From NCBI GenBank assembly GCA_951812825.1, contig OX638324.1:316977-380976 (forward strand): a stretch of 64,000 bases of DNA, written 5' to 3'. Made by a program: the position numbers and the translations under genes. Positions 7,972 through 16,738 of this stretch are shown here, piece after piece. This DNA comes from an uncultured Dehalococcoidia bacterium. GTDB taxonomy: Bacteria; Chloroflexota; Dehalococcoidia; Lucifugimonadales; GCA-2712585. The first letter of the stretch is position 1; every line of letters begins with the position of its first letter. The notes under the pieces are model-generated. The model saw only the letters and a program-made list of their open reading frames with translations, was not told the DNA's origin and searched no databases.

Positions 7972-10095
7972 ATGTTGGAATACGCAAGAGCCTCAAAGCT
8001 CACCACTCTGGCATCCATGGCAGCCCTCATGGCGCTAGCCTTGCTGATCATTAGCTGTGGCGACGATGATGCAGACGAACCGGCGGCGCCGCCAGCGACC
8101 GTCGACGTAGCGGCAATATCCGCCGGCGTATCTGCAAGCATAACAGCCCAAATGGAACAGACCATCCGCAACGAAATGGCGAATATGCAACCCCCTCTGT
8201 CTGAGGATGAAATTCGCTCCCTAATTGAGAGCGCGATTAGCCAAAGCGCCCCGGAAGGCGTCTCCGCCGCCGATATTCAGGCAATGGTGGATAGCGCCGT
8301 GGCCGCGGCTGCGGCCGAGGGTGTTAACCAGGAAGACGTTACCGCGGCCATCGGAGTTGCGCTGGCAGAAGCGGCCGCCTCTCAGACGGAACCCCTTACT
8401 GAAAGCGACGTAGCGCGGATTGTGCGGTCGGCCATGTCCACGCCGGCTCCCACACCCGCCCCCGCACCCACGGCAATGCCCACGCCAGCGCCCACCCAGA
8501 CACCGGTAGCAATGATGGAGCCAGTGGAGTCGCGGTTGAAGGTAGCCATGCCCAACCCGGCCTACGGCGAGCGCATGGAAGCTTCGGTGCATAACGTGGT
8601 GGGAGGTTTCCTGCTTCCAAATGCCGAATCCCTGGTTGGGGACCACCATATAACGGGCGAATACTACCCTATGCTCGCCACTGAATGGACCGTTGGAGAA
8701 GATGCCAGGTCGTGGACCTTCAAACTCAGAGAGGGAATCCCTTGGCACGGAATCGGCAGTAATTTCTCTGCCCAGGACGTGATCCACTCCTTCAACCGGA
8801 CCCATGCCAAGGTTTCGGTTCACAGCTATCGCAGCCGCTGGCCCACTCCGGACGGTGCTGCCGGTCAGGTGGTGGGAAGTATCACTGCCGTCGGAGACAA
8901 TGAAGTCAGATTCGATATGGTAGGCCCTTACACTCGCCTCCATAAGGCCGTTGCAGGTAGCGAAGGCCTCTTCATTACCAGCAAGGACTACTTCGATCTC
9001 GTTGGGGAAGACGGCTACCGAGACAATCCCGTCGGCACCGGCCCGTACCAGTTCGTCGAATTGCGCTCCTCGGAATTCAGCGTCTGGGAGGCTGTCCCTT
9101 ACGACCACTATCGGGTGAACCCGCAGTTCCCCGAGTTGCAACTGGTGTTTTCTGACGAGGAAGCTACCAGGATCGCAATGATGGTAAATCAGGAGACTCA
9201 CACCACCGTTGTGTCGAAAACCCTCACCAAACAGGCCGAGGGCATACCTCATCTCAAGGTCGAGACCACTACGCTCCCGACACTGCACCTGAACATCTTC
9301 TTCGGCGGCAACTATCCTGCGCACTTCCTAACCGCGACGGGAGAGCCGGCGGTGGATGAAAACCTGCCCTGGTATGGACACAGTGAGAACGCCGTTAAGG
9401 TCAGGCGCGCCCTCTCCATGGCTGTCGATCGAGACGCCATCAACAAGGCTTTCTACGACGGCGAAGGGGAACCCGTAAAAGTGTCCTTGTTCCATCCTGG
9501 ACTCGGACCCTGGCGACCCGAGTGGGACGCGAGATACAATGAGCTTCACGCCTACAATCCGGAGATGGCCCGTCAGCTCCTGGCCGAAGCCGGCTACCCC
9601 GACGGCATTACCGGCTACAAGTGGTCTCTCTACTTCATCGACATCGCCCCGGAGGTTCTCGACATAGCCGAAGCCGTAGTTGCCATGTGGAAGGAAGTTG
9701 GCGTCGAGCTTGAGATAGAAACCACCGAGAGAAGTACATGGGGAGGCGCAGGTAGAGCCAAAGAAACCGCGGGGTACGTCTACATCTGGCACTCCACCTA
9801 CGCGCCAATCGAGGCCAGGTTCGAGATATACAGTTGGAGCGGCAGGCCCGGGGCCGGATTCACGTCGGAGCGGTTTGACGAGCTTTATCTGGACCTGCAA
9901 AACACCACAAGCGTTGATGAGATGAATCAGAAGCTGCTGAACCTGGGCGACGTGATACAGGAGACTATCCCATACGTTCCTCTCTTCTGGGTATTCACCG
10001 ACTACATAGTCAATACGAGAGTTATAGAAGATTACACGAGCGCCGGCATCTGGCAGGTGCACGATTGGGAGTATGCGGTCCCGGTGAAGAATTAG
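7972..10095 (+). CDS. ABC transporter substrate-binding lipoprotein, tandem paralogue with Ala-rich stalk
   Basis: This 707-residue paralogue of the preceding gene begins 49 bp downstream with a GAGGAGA site. The signal peptide and lipobox place the lipidated cysteine again at C29, and 40 bp across the lipobox (8030-8069) are identical to 6103-6142. Between lipobox and binding domain it has an extra stalk (about 38-150) with three helical Ala/Glu-rich segments, each beginning with an acidic SxxDI/EDV-type helix start, then an Ala-Pro-Thr linker. The binding domain is family 5, ending YVPLFWVFTD. The pair probably forms an operon and could bind different ligands for one remote permease. Confidence 0.92.
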   Translation: MLEYARASKLTTLASMAALMALALLIISCGDDDADEPAAPPATVDVAAISAGVSASITAQMEQTIRNEMANMQPPLSEDEIRSLIESAISQSAPEGVSAADIQAMVDSAVAAAAAEGVNQEDVTAAIGVALAEAAASQTEPLTESDVARIVRSAMSTPAPTPAPAPTAMPTPAPTQTPVAMMEPVESRLKVAMPNPAYGERMEASVHNVVGGFLLPNAESLVGDHHITGEYYPMLATEWTVGEDARSWTFKLREGIPWHGIGSNFSAQDVIHSFNRTHAKVSVHSYRSRWPTPDGAAGQVVGSITAVGDNEVRFDMVGPYTRLHKAVAGSEGLFITSKDYFDLVGEDGYRDNPVGTGPYQFVELRSSEFSVWEAVPYDHYRVNPQFPELQLVFSDEEATRIAMMVNQETHTTVVSKTLTKQAEGIPHLKVETTTLPTLHLNIFFGGNYPAHFLTATGEPAVDENLPWYGHSENAVKVRRALSMAVDRDAINKAFYDGEGEPVKVSLFHPGLGPWRPEWDARYNELHAYNPEMARQLLAEAGYPDGITGYKWSLYFIDIAPEVLDIAEAVVAMWKEVGVELEIETTERSTWGGAGRAKETAGYVYIWHSTYAPIEARFEIYSWSGRPGAGFTSERFDELYLDLQNTTSVDEMNQKLLNLGDVIQETIPYVPLFWVFTDYIVNTRVIEDYTSAGIWQVHDWEYAVPVKN

Positions 10096-10150
10096 GAGGC
10101 ATGTGATATCCTGACCTTGGGAAGCCAAAGTTTTACGTGGGAGGTTGCAA

Positions 10151-11227
10151 ATGAAGGTCCCCTTCGGAGCCGTTGACGCCGACGGTCACATCAACGAACC
10201 GGAAACCAAGCTCATGGAATACCTGGAAGGCCCGTACAAAGACATCAAGAGCTTCCATAGCTACATACCCAGCGGCGATGGTGTCGTTGGCGGCGGCGTA
10301 GTCGCCGGCAAGGACTACATGGACTCAAGCCTCGGCGGACGCCTGGGCGCCCACGGCGGACCCGACTTTCCCAGTCCCCAGGAGTGGCTGGATAACGCCG
10401 ACGCCGGTGGCTTGGAGACGATATTCGTCTTCCCCACCACGCTGTTGGGCTACTCGCGCATCATTGACCCCGACTACCTGATCGCTCTGACCAGGTCCTA
10501 CAACAACTACGTCTCCGAAGAGTGGCTCAAGTTCAACCCCCGTTTCAAGTCGGTGGCCCTCATGCCCCTCATGGACGTGGACGAGTCCATCAAGGAGATG
10601 CGACGCTGCGTCACGGAGCTCGGCTACAACGGTGTCTTCCTCGCCGCCGTCGGCTTCGGCCTCCTCGGCGAGAAGCGCCTCGACCCCTTCTACGAGGAAG
10701 CGGAAAGGCTCGGAACATTCATCGCCGTTCACGGCGGACACGCCACCGCGGAGTCCCAGAAGTACACCAAGTTCATACAGCGGCACACCATCGGCTTCCC
10801 CGTGTCCGCCATGATGCAGATGATGCACATGACCTACGAGGGCGTCTACGAAAAATTCCCTAACCTGAAGGTCGGCTACCTCGAGGCAGGCTGCACCTGG
10901 GTCCCCTACCTACTGGACAGGATGGACGAGGAGTGGGAGAAGCGCGGCTGGTTCGAGACCCCAAACTGCAAGAAGAAGCCCAGCGACTACATCAAGGGCG
11001 GCAACGTGTATATCCACGCTGAGCCCGGTGAGGAGCTCATCCCCGAAGTCATCCGGGTAATGGGCCAGAACCGCCTCTTCTACGCCTCCGACTGGCCCCA
11101 CTGGGACAACGAATACCCCGAAAGCCTATACCACATCTGGGAGAGGAAGGACCTTACGGAGGAGCAGAAGCGGGGGATCCTCCGCGACAACGCCGCCGAA
11201 ATGTACGGCCTGGACAACGGCAGCTAA
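10151..11227 (+). CDS. Amidohydrolase family protein (COG2159, Amidohydro_2)
   Basis: The ATG at 10151 has a GGGAGG site 6 bases upstream, better placed than a TTG two codons earlier. The 358-residue product is a TIM-barrel metallohydrolase of the ACMSD/amidohydrolase-2 type. Visible metal-site blocks are DADGH (9-13), IAVHGGH in the middle and ASDWPHWD near the C terminus. Related enzymes decarboxylate or hydrolyse ring-cleavage and amide compounds; the substrate is unknown. It follows the solute-binding genes by 55 bp and may be in their operon. Its last 40 codons are duplicated beyond the next gene (15384-15508). Confidence 0.88.
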   Translation: MKVPFGAVDADGHINEPETKLMEYLEGPYKDIKSFHSYIPSGDGVVGGGVVAGKDYMDSSLGGRLGAHGGPDFPSPQEWLDNADAGGLETIFVFPTTLLGYSRIIDPDYLIALTRSYNNYVSEEWLKFNPRFKSVALMPLMDVDESIKEMRRCVTELGYNGVFLAAVGFGLLGEKRLDPFYEEAERLGTFIAVHGGHATAESQKYTKFIQRHTIGFPVSAMMQMMHMTYEGVYEKFPNLKVGYLEAGCTWVPYLLDRMDEEWEKRGWFETPNCKKKPSDYIKGGNVYIHAEPGEELIPEVIRVMGQNRLFYASDWPHWDNEYPESLYHIWERKDLTEEQKRGILRDNAAEMYGLDNGS

Positions 11228-11239
11228 CGTTTAGCCTAA
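11103..11239 (+). repeat. Left copy of ~137-bp direct repeat flanking the STAND island
   Basis: This segment covers the last 40 codons, stop and 12 following bases of the amidohydrolase gene. It matches 15384-15520 at an offset of 4281 with about five substitutions by eye. In the coding part the differences are three synonymous codons and TAA versus TAG. It marks the left boundary of the island. Confidence 0.9.
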
Positions 11240-11282
11240 CCGCAGGCTAATCCCTGTAGGGGCAGCCCCCTTCTTCTATCTG

Positions 11283-14200
11283 CTACAATTCCGACTGCGC
11301 GAAATATTCTTCATACTCATTGCTCGCATTCCTGATGTGGCTATCCATCTGCCTCACCACATCCTTAACCCATCTGCGCACAGATGCCTTGGGATGCTCG
11401 GCAAGCTTGCCGAACGCATCCTTGTATATGGCGAAGTACGTAGTCTTTGATCCGGTCCAACTAAAGGTGAAGATGTTGCTTTCAACCGCACGTTGAACGT
11501 TTTTCATTTCACCAAACTCGTCAATAAGCTTAATCATAATCGGATGAAACTCTCTCTCCGAGGCATCAGCACCCTGAGTTGTAAGGATCGGAACTACGCT
11601 TGCCGTGAATGCGGGAGCGGAATTGGGATGCGCATGGCACCAGGCAAACAACGTGTGTTCCGGCAAGTTCAGCAGCAGTTTATTCGGTTGGTCCGAAAAG
11701 GAGAATGCATCACCCAGAGTAAACCGAAAGGTCTCTGCGAACAGTTTGTCAGATATTATGGCTTCGCCGATGATGGGCCAGACAATCTCCGGAAAGTCCG
11801 AAAGCAGCCTTGGCATCACCGGCCTAATGAACACTCCAGAGCTGAAGAATGACTCTCTCTCACTGACCACCACAGCTTTTGCCAAAGATAGGGCTGTTGC
11901 GCAGGCACTTCTATCTCCTCTGCCTTTGCGTAACATCCAATCAATGATAGAACCGAACTCCGATGAATCCCCACCCCACCATGTTGGTTGTTGCCAACAA
12001 GAGGCGTTCTCAGCGAGCTTGATGATTACCGGCTTAAGGCCTTCCAATTTTCTGGAAGTTCCAGTTGCATACCACCATATTAAATCTATTCCCTCCCTGT
12101 ACCCCTCCGCGCTGTGGTCTAGCAAAACATTGAACAGTGGCGTAACATCAGCGCTCGAAAGCGTACTGCCTCCTAACCAATTTTGCCATTCCCGCAAGTC
12201 AATAGGATTCAGCAGTTCATCTTGGAGAGCTTGGATTGCCAGGTGAATATCAGAGGGAGTTATGCCAATGACTGCACATACCAGTGGATAAGAAGAAGCA
12301 AGCTCACGAGATTGCCCAACCCATTTCTTGAATGCGACTACTTCGTCAGGGTGCAATTTATTTAGCCCTGCGACAAATCCCGCCATCAAATCGTAATTAC
12401 GCTCATCCCGTGGTACCTTTATGACGGCTTCAACGACAGGCTTCAACCAGTCCAGCGGCGTTTCGGACACATCCGCAATCTCCCTCCCAAATACACGTGC
12501 CAAGCTCTGGCTTCCGATGCTCAACTGCGACAGATATCGCGAAAGTGTGTCAGGTTCCTTAATCATCTCGGCGGCCAAGTTGCGCGCCGTTTCGACACGG
12601 TCTTCGTAAAGCTTTTGATAGTCCTGCTCATTTTTCATGTGGAAGTCGATCAGGTAATCCGTAACGCCAGCCTGCAATCGGTCCTCTAAACTTCTTGGCT
12701 TCAACTTCTCGTATACGGCGCGCACCCGCTCGGTGGTTTCAGAATCCAGTTGCTCGGCATCACGAGCAAACGAAAGGCTCATGCTTGTAAGCGCCACCGG
12801 CCAATAGCCAACGGTGTCAGTTACAGTGCTCACCACCTGTTCCACCAGATCAATTAGACCCTCACGGCTGACGAGCGAACGCAGATTAAAACCAAGGTCT
12901 TTTCTCGCCAATGCGCCGGCCTCATCCTCCCGATTGGCAATTTCTGAAAGCCGAATAACGCAACTAATGAGATATTCCCTAGCCTCTCCCACTGTAGGAT
13001 GCCAAGGTTTCAAGGCTTCTCTCAAACCATGCGACTCCGGTCCCAAAACGCGCGTGAATCGATACGTGGCAGATGCGGCACCCAAAGCCATAGCCGCCAT
13101 CCTTAGCTGGCCTGCGTCGCCGGTTTCAATCACCCCGTCCAGATAAAGCAGTCTAGTCTTTCCGTCTGCCGCCGTCCCGCCTGCAACCAAAGGAAACAGC
13201 CCCCCAAATTGTCCCGTTGCGTTGTTCGCATAACTCTCATTTTCCGCCAAGGCGAGCCGCAGCAAGAGATCCGCTCCCTCTTCAAATGAATCTGGGACAA
13301 AAGCAATCTTCTCAGCTGCCCAAACCAGATGTCTACGCAGGTTGCCCTCTACTTTCGTCAAGTCGTCAATCTCGTCCAAACACCCTCCTATAGACTCCGC
13401 TACCATCATGGAATCCACCTCTGCTAGTGACGACAATACCTCTGCATGCCCCGCCTCATAAAGACCCTTTGGCCCGTTAAATGGTCCCTTGTGCCTACAA
13501 ACGCGACTCACCACTTTCTTGGCTATATCTGTCGTGTTTATCAAGGCCAACTGTTTCGCTGCCTGTATCTTCAGCGAAGTATCGACATCACCTGCTAGGA
13601 CCCACTCCCACTTGTCAGTCGTCCACTCTTGCCATTGCATCTCTGTCAACTTCATCGCAATAGGACGAGGTTGGATAATTACATGCCTCCCACGGCGTTG
13701 GACTATGCCGCGCTCAACGAGTCTGTGAATGGCCACATACATGTCTTTAGAATTAATATCCCGCCCCAACCTGGAAACTTCCTGAAACTGTCCCTCAACT
13801 TCGCCCTCAATTCCAACCATCCCAAATGTTGCAAGCAGTCTGGCAACCTTCAGCAATAGCTCCGGTTCTTCTGAATGTCGTCCCAAGACAAAAGTTTTTG
13901 TCATTCCCCAATCGGCGACACCTGCGATCGCCGCACCCCGTTTCCACGCCTCCCCTATACGTAATGCCATCAGGGGATGCCCCTTGCTGAATCTCTCCAG
14001 ACGGCTTCGATTTTCTATTCCTAAGCCGGGCAATATTCGCTTGATGATTCCCGCCGTCACCGTCTCTGGAGCCTCATTGACCTCAACAGTGTCTGCACCG
14101 AGCGATCCCAAAGAAGTCTCGTTGTCTATGGTTATCAACGAAAGACGGCTACCTTGTCTAAGAACCATGCCCGCGAGAATCTGGTGAGTCTTCAACTCGC

Positions 14201-15317
14201 AATCATCAACGACCACCACCGCCCGCAATCCCGAATCAGCCAAATTCTGAACAACGCTATTGATGCGCTCCGCACTTGCCTCAGACATGGACGTGTACAT
14301 CACAATATCGCTAACTCTGCTGCCTTCCCCATCTTCCTTATCTCTCAACGCTTCAAGAACCAAGCGTGATTTGCCAATTCCCGACAGTCCTACAACTCGA
14401 AGCGTCTGTTGTGGCTGACCCGCGCATTTCTGCATACGAGCCCACAACTCCGGCAATCGTTCATCTTTCACCAAGGGCGAACCGGCGTGTTCTGCTCGAT
14501 TTGCCCAGTGGAGCCAGGACCGAAAGGGACCTAGAAGTCCTGGCTGTGTGCGCTCCAACACCCAAACGGCTACAGCCGGATGCTGATTGACCCAAACGGC
14601 TATCTGATCGGCGTCTCTAACGTCCACCTGATTATCTCTAATCGATGATCCCGCCCCCCGAAGAGCACTCCGAATTCGACTCTTTCTATCTTCAATTTGT
14701 TGAAACGAATACGAATGGGCGCAAAGCAGTACGTAATTCCCGCCGTCTCTTAGGACTCTATCAACCATTGGCTTGACCTTTTGGTCCCCGGATAATACTT
14801 CGGAAGCCGCTTTACTCGGCGAAATCTTTCCCGCCTTCAACTGGAATTGATTAAGCCTCGACGGAAGGAAAGCTGTTTTGGGCGGGCCACCCTGCCATAC
14901 TAATCTACCGTCTTCTCCGCCATCCGCAGCATGGATGTTGCCTGCCACGTGAATCCCACTTCTCTGCAATCCGTGGGCGATGGCCTCGGCATTAAGCAAT
15001 CTCCGCAAGAGTTCTGGCATGGTTCGCTCGTCAATCGCCGCGACGTGATCGCCGACTACCTCAAATGGCGAAGGATGAGTAGGAACCCTCCCCCTCACCT
15101 TCTTAGCTCCCAGATGCTTCAATGCAGAAGGGTCAGTCTCAACTAGCCGTAATAGCTTCACCAAGGACGCGGCTGGCTTTACAGTCCCCGCCTCATACTT
15201 CGTAAATGCACGCCGACCGCCACCCAATAGTCTACCAGCTTCTACCTGTGAGAGTCCGAGATTCTCTCGAATGCTCCGAATCTCATCTGGCGTAATTCTG
15301 TTAGAGTCTGCATCCAT
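11283..15317 (-). CDS. Giant HTH-nuclease-like-STAND NTPase protein, candidate Avs-like antiphage effector
   Basis: The 1344-residue product appears to have four parts. Residues 8-60 form a Cro/MqsA-type helix-turn-helix (GLSQVEAGRLLGGGRRAF core). Residues 105-200 look like a PD-(D/E)xK nuclease, with E111, D136 in GGEDGR and Q159-L-K161 in NQFQLKAG. Residues 285-555 form a STAND/NB-ARC-like NTPase: Walker A GLSGIGKS (310-317), Walker B VVVVDD (367-372), a GHPLMAL box (446-452) and a winged helix (about 485-550). The remaining ~780 residues look helical and include a NNATGQFGGLF segment that I recall from other large bacterial STAND proteins. By analogy with Avs systems, the C-terminal part would sense a target and activate the nuclease. 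The HTH could bind its own promoter. The nuclease call is weaker than the HTH and NTPase calls. Confidence 0.78.
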   Translation of the reverse strand: MDADSNRITPDEIRSIRENLGLSQVEAGRLLGGGRRAFTKYEAGTVKPAASLVKLLRLVETDPSALKHLGAKKVRGRVPTHPSPFEVVGDHVAAIDERTMPELLRRLLNAEAIAHGLQRSGIHVAGNIHAADGGEDGRLVWQGGPPKTAFLPSRLNQFQLKAGKISPSKAASEVLSGDQKVKPMVDRVLRDGGNYVLLCAHSYSFQQIEDRKSRIRSALRGAGSSIRDNQVDVRDADQIAVWVNQHPAVAVWVLERTQPGLLGPFRSWLHWANRAEHAGSPLVKDERLPELWARMQKCAGQPQQTLRVVGLSGIGKSRLVLEALRDKEDGEGSRVSDIVMYTSMSEASAERINSVVQNLADSGLRAVVVVDDCELKTHQILAGMVLRQGSRLSLITIDNETSLGSLGADTVEVNEAPETVTAGIIKRILPGLGIENRSRLERFSKGHPLMALRIGEAWKRGAAIAGVADWGMTKTFVLGRHSEEPELLLKVARLLATFGMVGIEGEVEGQFQEVSRLGRDINSKDMYVAIHRLVERGIVQRRGRHVIIQPRPIAMKLTEMQWQEWTTDKWEWVLAGDVDTSLKIQAAKQLALINTTDIAKKVVSRVCRHKGPFNGPKGLYEAGHAEVLSSLAEVDSMMVAESIGGCLDEIDDLTKVEGNLRRHLVWAAEKIAFVPDSFEEGADLLLRLALAENESYANNATGQFGGLFPLVAGGTAADGKTRLLYLDGVIETGDAGQLRMAAMALGAASATYRFTRVLGPESHGLREALKPWHPTVGEAREYLISCVIRLSEIANREDEAGALARKDLGFNLRSLVSREGLIDLVEQVVSTVTDTVGYWPVALTSMSLSFARDAEQLDSETTERVRAVYEKLKPRSLEDRLQAGVTDYLIDFHMKNEQDYQKLYEDRVETARNLAAEMIKEPDTLSRYLSQLSIGSQSLARVFGREIADVSETPLDWLKPVVEAVIKVPRDERNYDLMAGFVAGLNKLHPDEVVAFKKWVGQSRELASSYPLVCAVIGITPSDIHLAIQALQDELLNPIDLREWQNWLGGSTLSSADVTPLFNVLLDHSAEGYREGIDLIWWYATGTSRKLEGLKPVIIKLAENASCWQQPTWWGGDSSEFGSIIDWMLRKGRGDRSACATALSLAKAVVVSERESFFSSGVFIRPVMPRLLSDFPEIVWPIIGEAIISDKLFAETFRFTLGDAFSFSDQPNKLLLNLPEHTLFAWCHAHPNSAPAFTASVVPILTTQGADASEREFHPIMIKLIDEFGEMKNVQRAVESNIFTFSWTGSKTTYFAIYKDAFGKLAEHPKASVRRWVKDVVRQMDSHIRNASNEYEEYFAQSEL

Positions 15318-15383
15318 GACTGCACCATTATGATGTACTTAACTGCTATGCATCATTATGGTTCATAGACATGGATTTGTCAA
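15318..15383 (-). promoter_or_regulatory. Promoter and candidate autoregulatory operator of the STAND gene
   Basis: Reading leftward, TTGACA (15378-15383) and CATAAT (15355-15360) are separated by exactly 17 bases, a near-consensus sigma-70 promoter. Two 12-base arms, 15324-15335 and 15351-15362, form an inverted repeat matching at 11 of 12 positions with a 15-base spacer. One arm covers the -10 hexamer and the other lies in the leader just before the ATG at 15317. No strong Shine-Dalgarno is seen. An HTH dimer binding here would block transcription. Confidence 0.65.
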
Positions 15384-15508
15384 GGGACAACGAATACCCC
15401 GAAAGTCTATACCACATCTGGGAGCGGAAGGACCTTACGGAGGAGCAGAAGCGGGGGATCCTCCGCGACAACGCCGCCGAAATGTACGGCTTGGACAACG
15501 GCAGCTAG
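15384..15508 (+). pseudogene. 3' fragment of an amidohydrolase gene (right copy of the flanking repeat)
   Basis: From 15386 to 15508 the sequence encodes the same last 40 residues and stop as the amidohydrolase ending at 11227, without its 5' part. Substitutions are AGC/AGT, AGG/CGG, CTG/TTG and TAA/TAG, all synonymous. Repeat similarity continues to about 15520, next to the convergent stop of the Ldh_2 gene at 15522. The purely synonymous differences suggest that the fragment came from, or was part of, a functional allele rather than decaying in place. Confidence 0.88.
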
Positions 15509-15521
15509 CGTTTAGCCTGAC

Positions 15522-16619
15522 CTACCCCGTCAGCGTCCACGCGACGCCGACATCGTCCGCTAGCTCTTTGAGTTCGTCGACAACCGCAGGGAGCAGGGGA
15601 ATTCCCCTGCTCCTTCGCTCTTGTTCCTTGGCGTGCTCCGGGTCTCCTGCAACCATCACCCGGTCGAATCCCCGGGCCGGCTCCGTCTTGTGCACCCGGT
15701 CGAACATGTCGTCCATCTGCCCCTGAAACTCGTCCAGCGGACGGAAGGCGTCCACGCGGATGGCGCAGAAGAAGTGGCCCACGCTTCCGTAGTTTTCGCC
15801 AGCGTCCATCTGTATCGAAGCGCCGTGCCCGGACAGAATCCCGCACAGCACATCCACCAGCATCCCCAGCCCGTAACCCTTGTGGCTGCCCAGCTCCGGC
15901 GTGCTCCCCAGGGGCAGCAGCTTCCGCGCCTCCACCGCCACGCTGGGGTCCGAAGTGGGAACCCCCTCGTCGTCAGCCGCCACGCCCAGGGGTATCTCCG
16001 TCCCTAGGCGCGTCGTCAGAATAAGCTTCTGAAACACCATCGCGCTCGTACCCACGTCCAGGCAGAAGTCCGGCTCGCCGCCGGAAGGCGCGCCAACGCT
16101 GATGGGGTTCGTCCCGTACACGGGCTCGCGGCCTCCCGTCGGCAGCACGATGGGGTTGCTGTTGGTGCTGGAGATGCCGATCATCCCGTGGGGTACGGCC
16201 ATCATGGAGAAATACTGCGCTGCGCCGAAGTGATGGCTGTTCTTCACCGCCACCATACCAATAAACGAATCCCGAGCCTTTTCGATGGCCATATTCATGG
16301 CGCGTACGCCCGCGGAGAGGCCCAGGCCCAGGTTTGCGTCCAGAAGGGCCGTGACGGGCGTTTCCCGGACCACCGTCAGCGGCGCGGTGGGCTTTATCTT
16401 GCCGCTCTGAATGTCCCGGACGTAGATGCGGCCCAGGTTGTTGTTGGACATTCCGTGGGTCTCAACGCCCCGCAGGTCGGCGTACACCAGCACGTCCGCC
16501 GCCATCGTCGCGTCTTCCGGCGGCACTCCCAGCTTGGTCAGTACGTCAGCGGCAAAGGTGCGCAGACCGCCAGAGTCTACCCGAATTCTATCCTCGGAAC
16601 CCTGTCCCTCGCTGGCCAT
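15522..16619 (-). CDS. Ldh_2 family NAD(P)-dependent malate/lactate-type dehydrogenase
   Basis: Starting at the ATG at 16619 with an AAAGGCGG site upstream, the product is 365 residues. It belongs to the Ldh_2 fold (malate, sulfolactate and ureidoglycolate dehydrogenases), not classical LDH. Seen are the N-terminal ADLRGVETHG block with its conserved histidine, SHHFGAAQYF, the GTNPISVGAP loop and the late SHKGYGLG segment. Upstream in-frame codons lack family similarity. The enzyme would oxidise a 2-hydroxyacid or reduce a 2-oxoacid; the substrate is unknown. A second member lies at 58466. Confidence 0.88.
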   Translation of the reverse strand: MASEGQGSEDRIRVDSGGLRTFAADVLTKLGVPPEDATMAADVLVYADLRGVETHGMSNNNLGRIYVRDIQSGKIKPTAPLTVVRETPVTALLDANLGLGLSAGVRAMNMAIEKARDSFIGMVAVKNSHHFGAAQYFSMMAVPHGMIGISSTNSNPIVLPTGGREPVYGTNPISVGAPSGGEPDFCLDVGTSAMVFQKLILTTRLGTEIPLGVAADDEGVPTSDPSVAVEARKLLPLGSTPELGSHKGYGLGMLVDVLCGILSGHGASIQMDAGENYGSVGHFFCAIRVDAFRPLDEFQGQMDDMFDRVHKTEPARGFDRVMVAGDPEHAKEQERRSRGIPLLPAVVDELKELADDVGVAWTLTG

Positions 16620-16738
16620 ACTTGCGCCGCCTTTACTCAAGATTTGCACACCCCACTCCCTCATACCCGAGAAGGCGGGAATTCATCTTCGCCCCACGAG
16701 TCACTCTGAGGTTCCCTGAAGACTCGCGCCCCCAAACC

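Larger units (their letters stand above)
11240..15383. mobile_element. Putative 4.1-kb defence island between direct repeats (single STAND gene)
   Basis: The segment between the two repeat copies holds one large minus-strand gene plus its promoter, which ends exactly at the right repeat (-35 hexamer 15378-15383). Base composition and codon use are visibly more AT-rich than the surrounding genes. There is no integrase, transposase, tRNA or terminal inverted repeat, so the entry mechanism is not visible. Homologous recombination or integration of a small circle sharing the amidohydrolase 3' end would both explain the layout. About 43 bp between the left repeat and the gene's stop contain a GTAGGGGCAGCCCCC short repeat at 11255-11270. 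Confidence 0.6.

Noticed and set aside
11240..15383. A classical transposon or prophage
   Set aside because: No transposase, integrase, terminal inverted repeats or phage genes are present; only the long direct repeat marks the ends.
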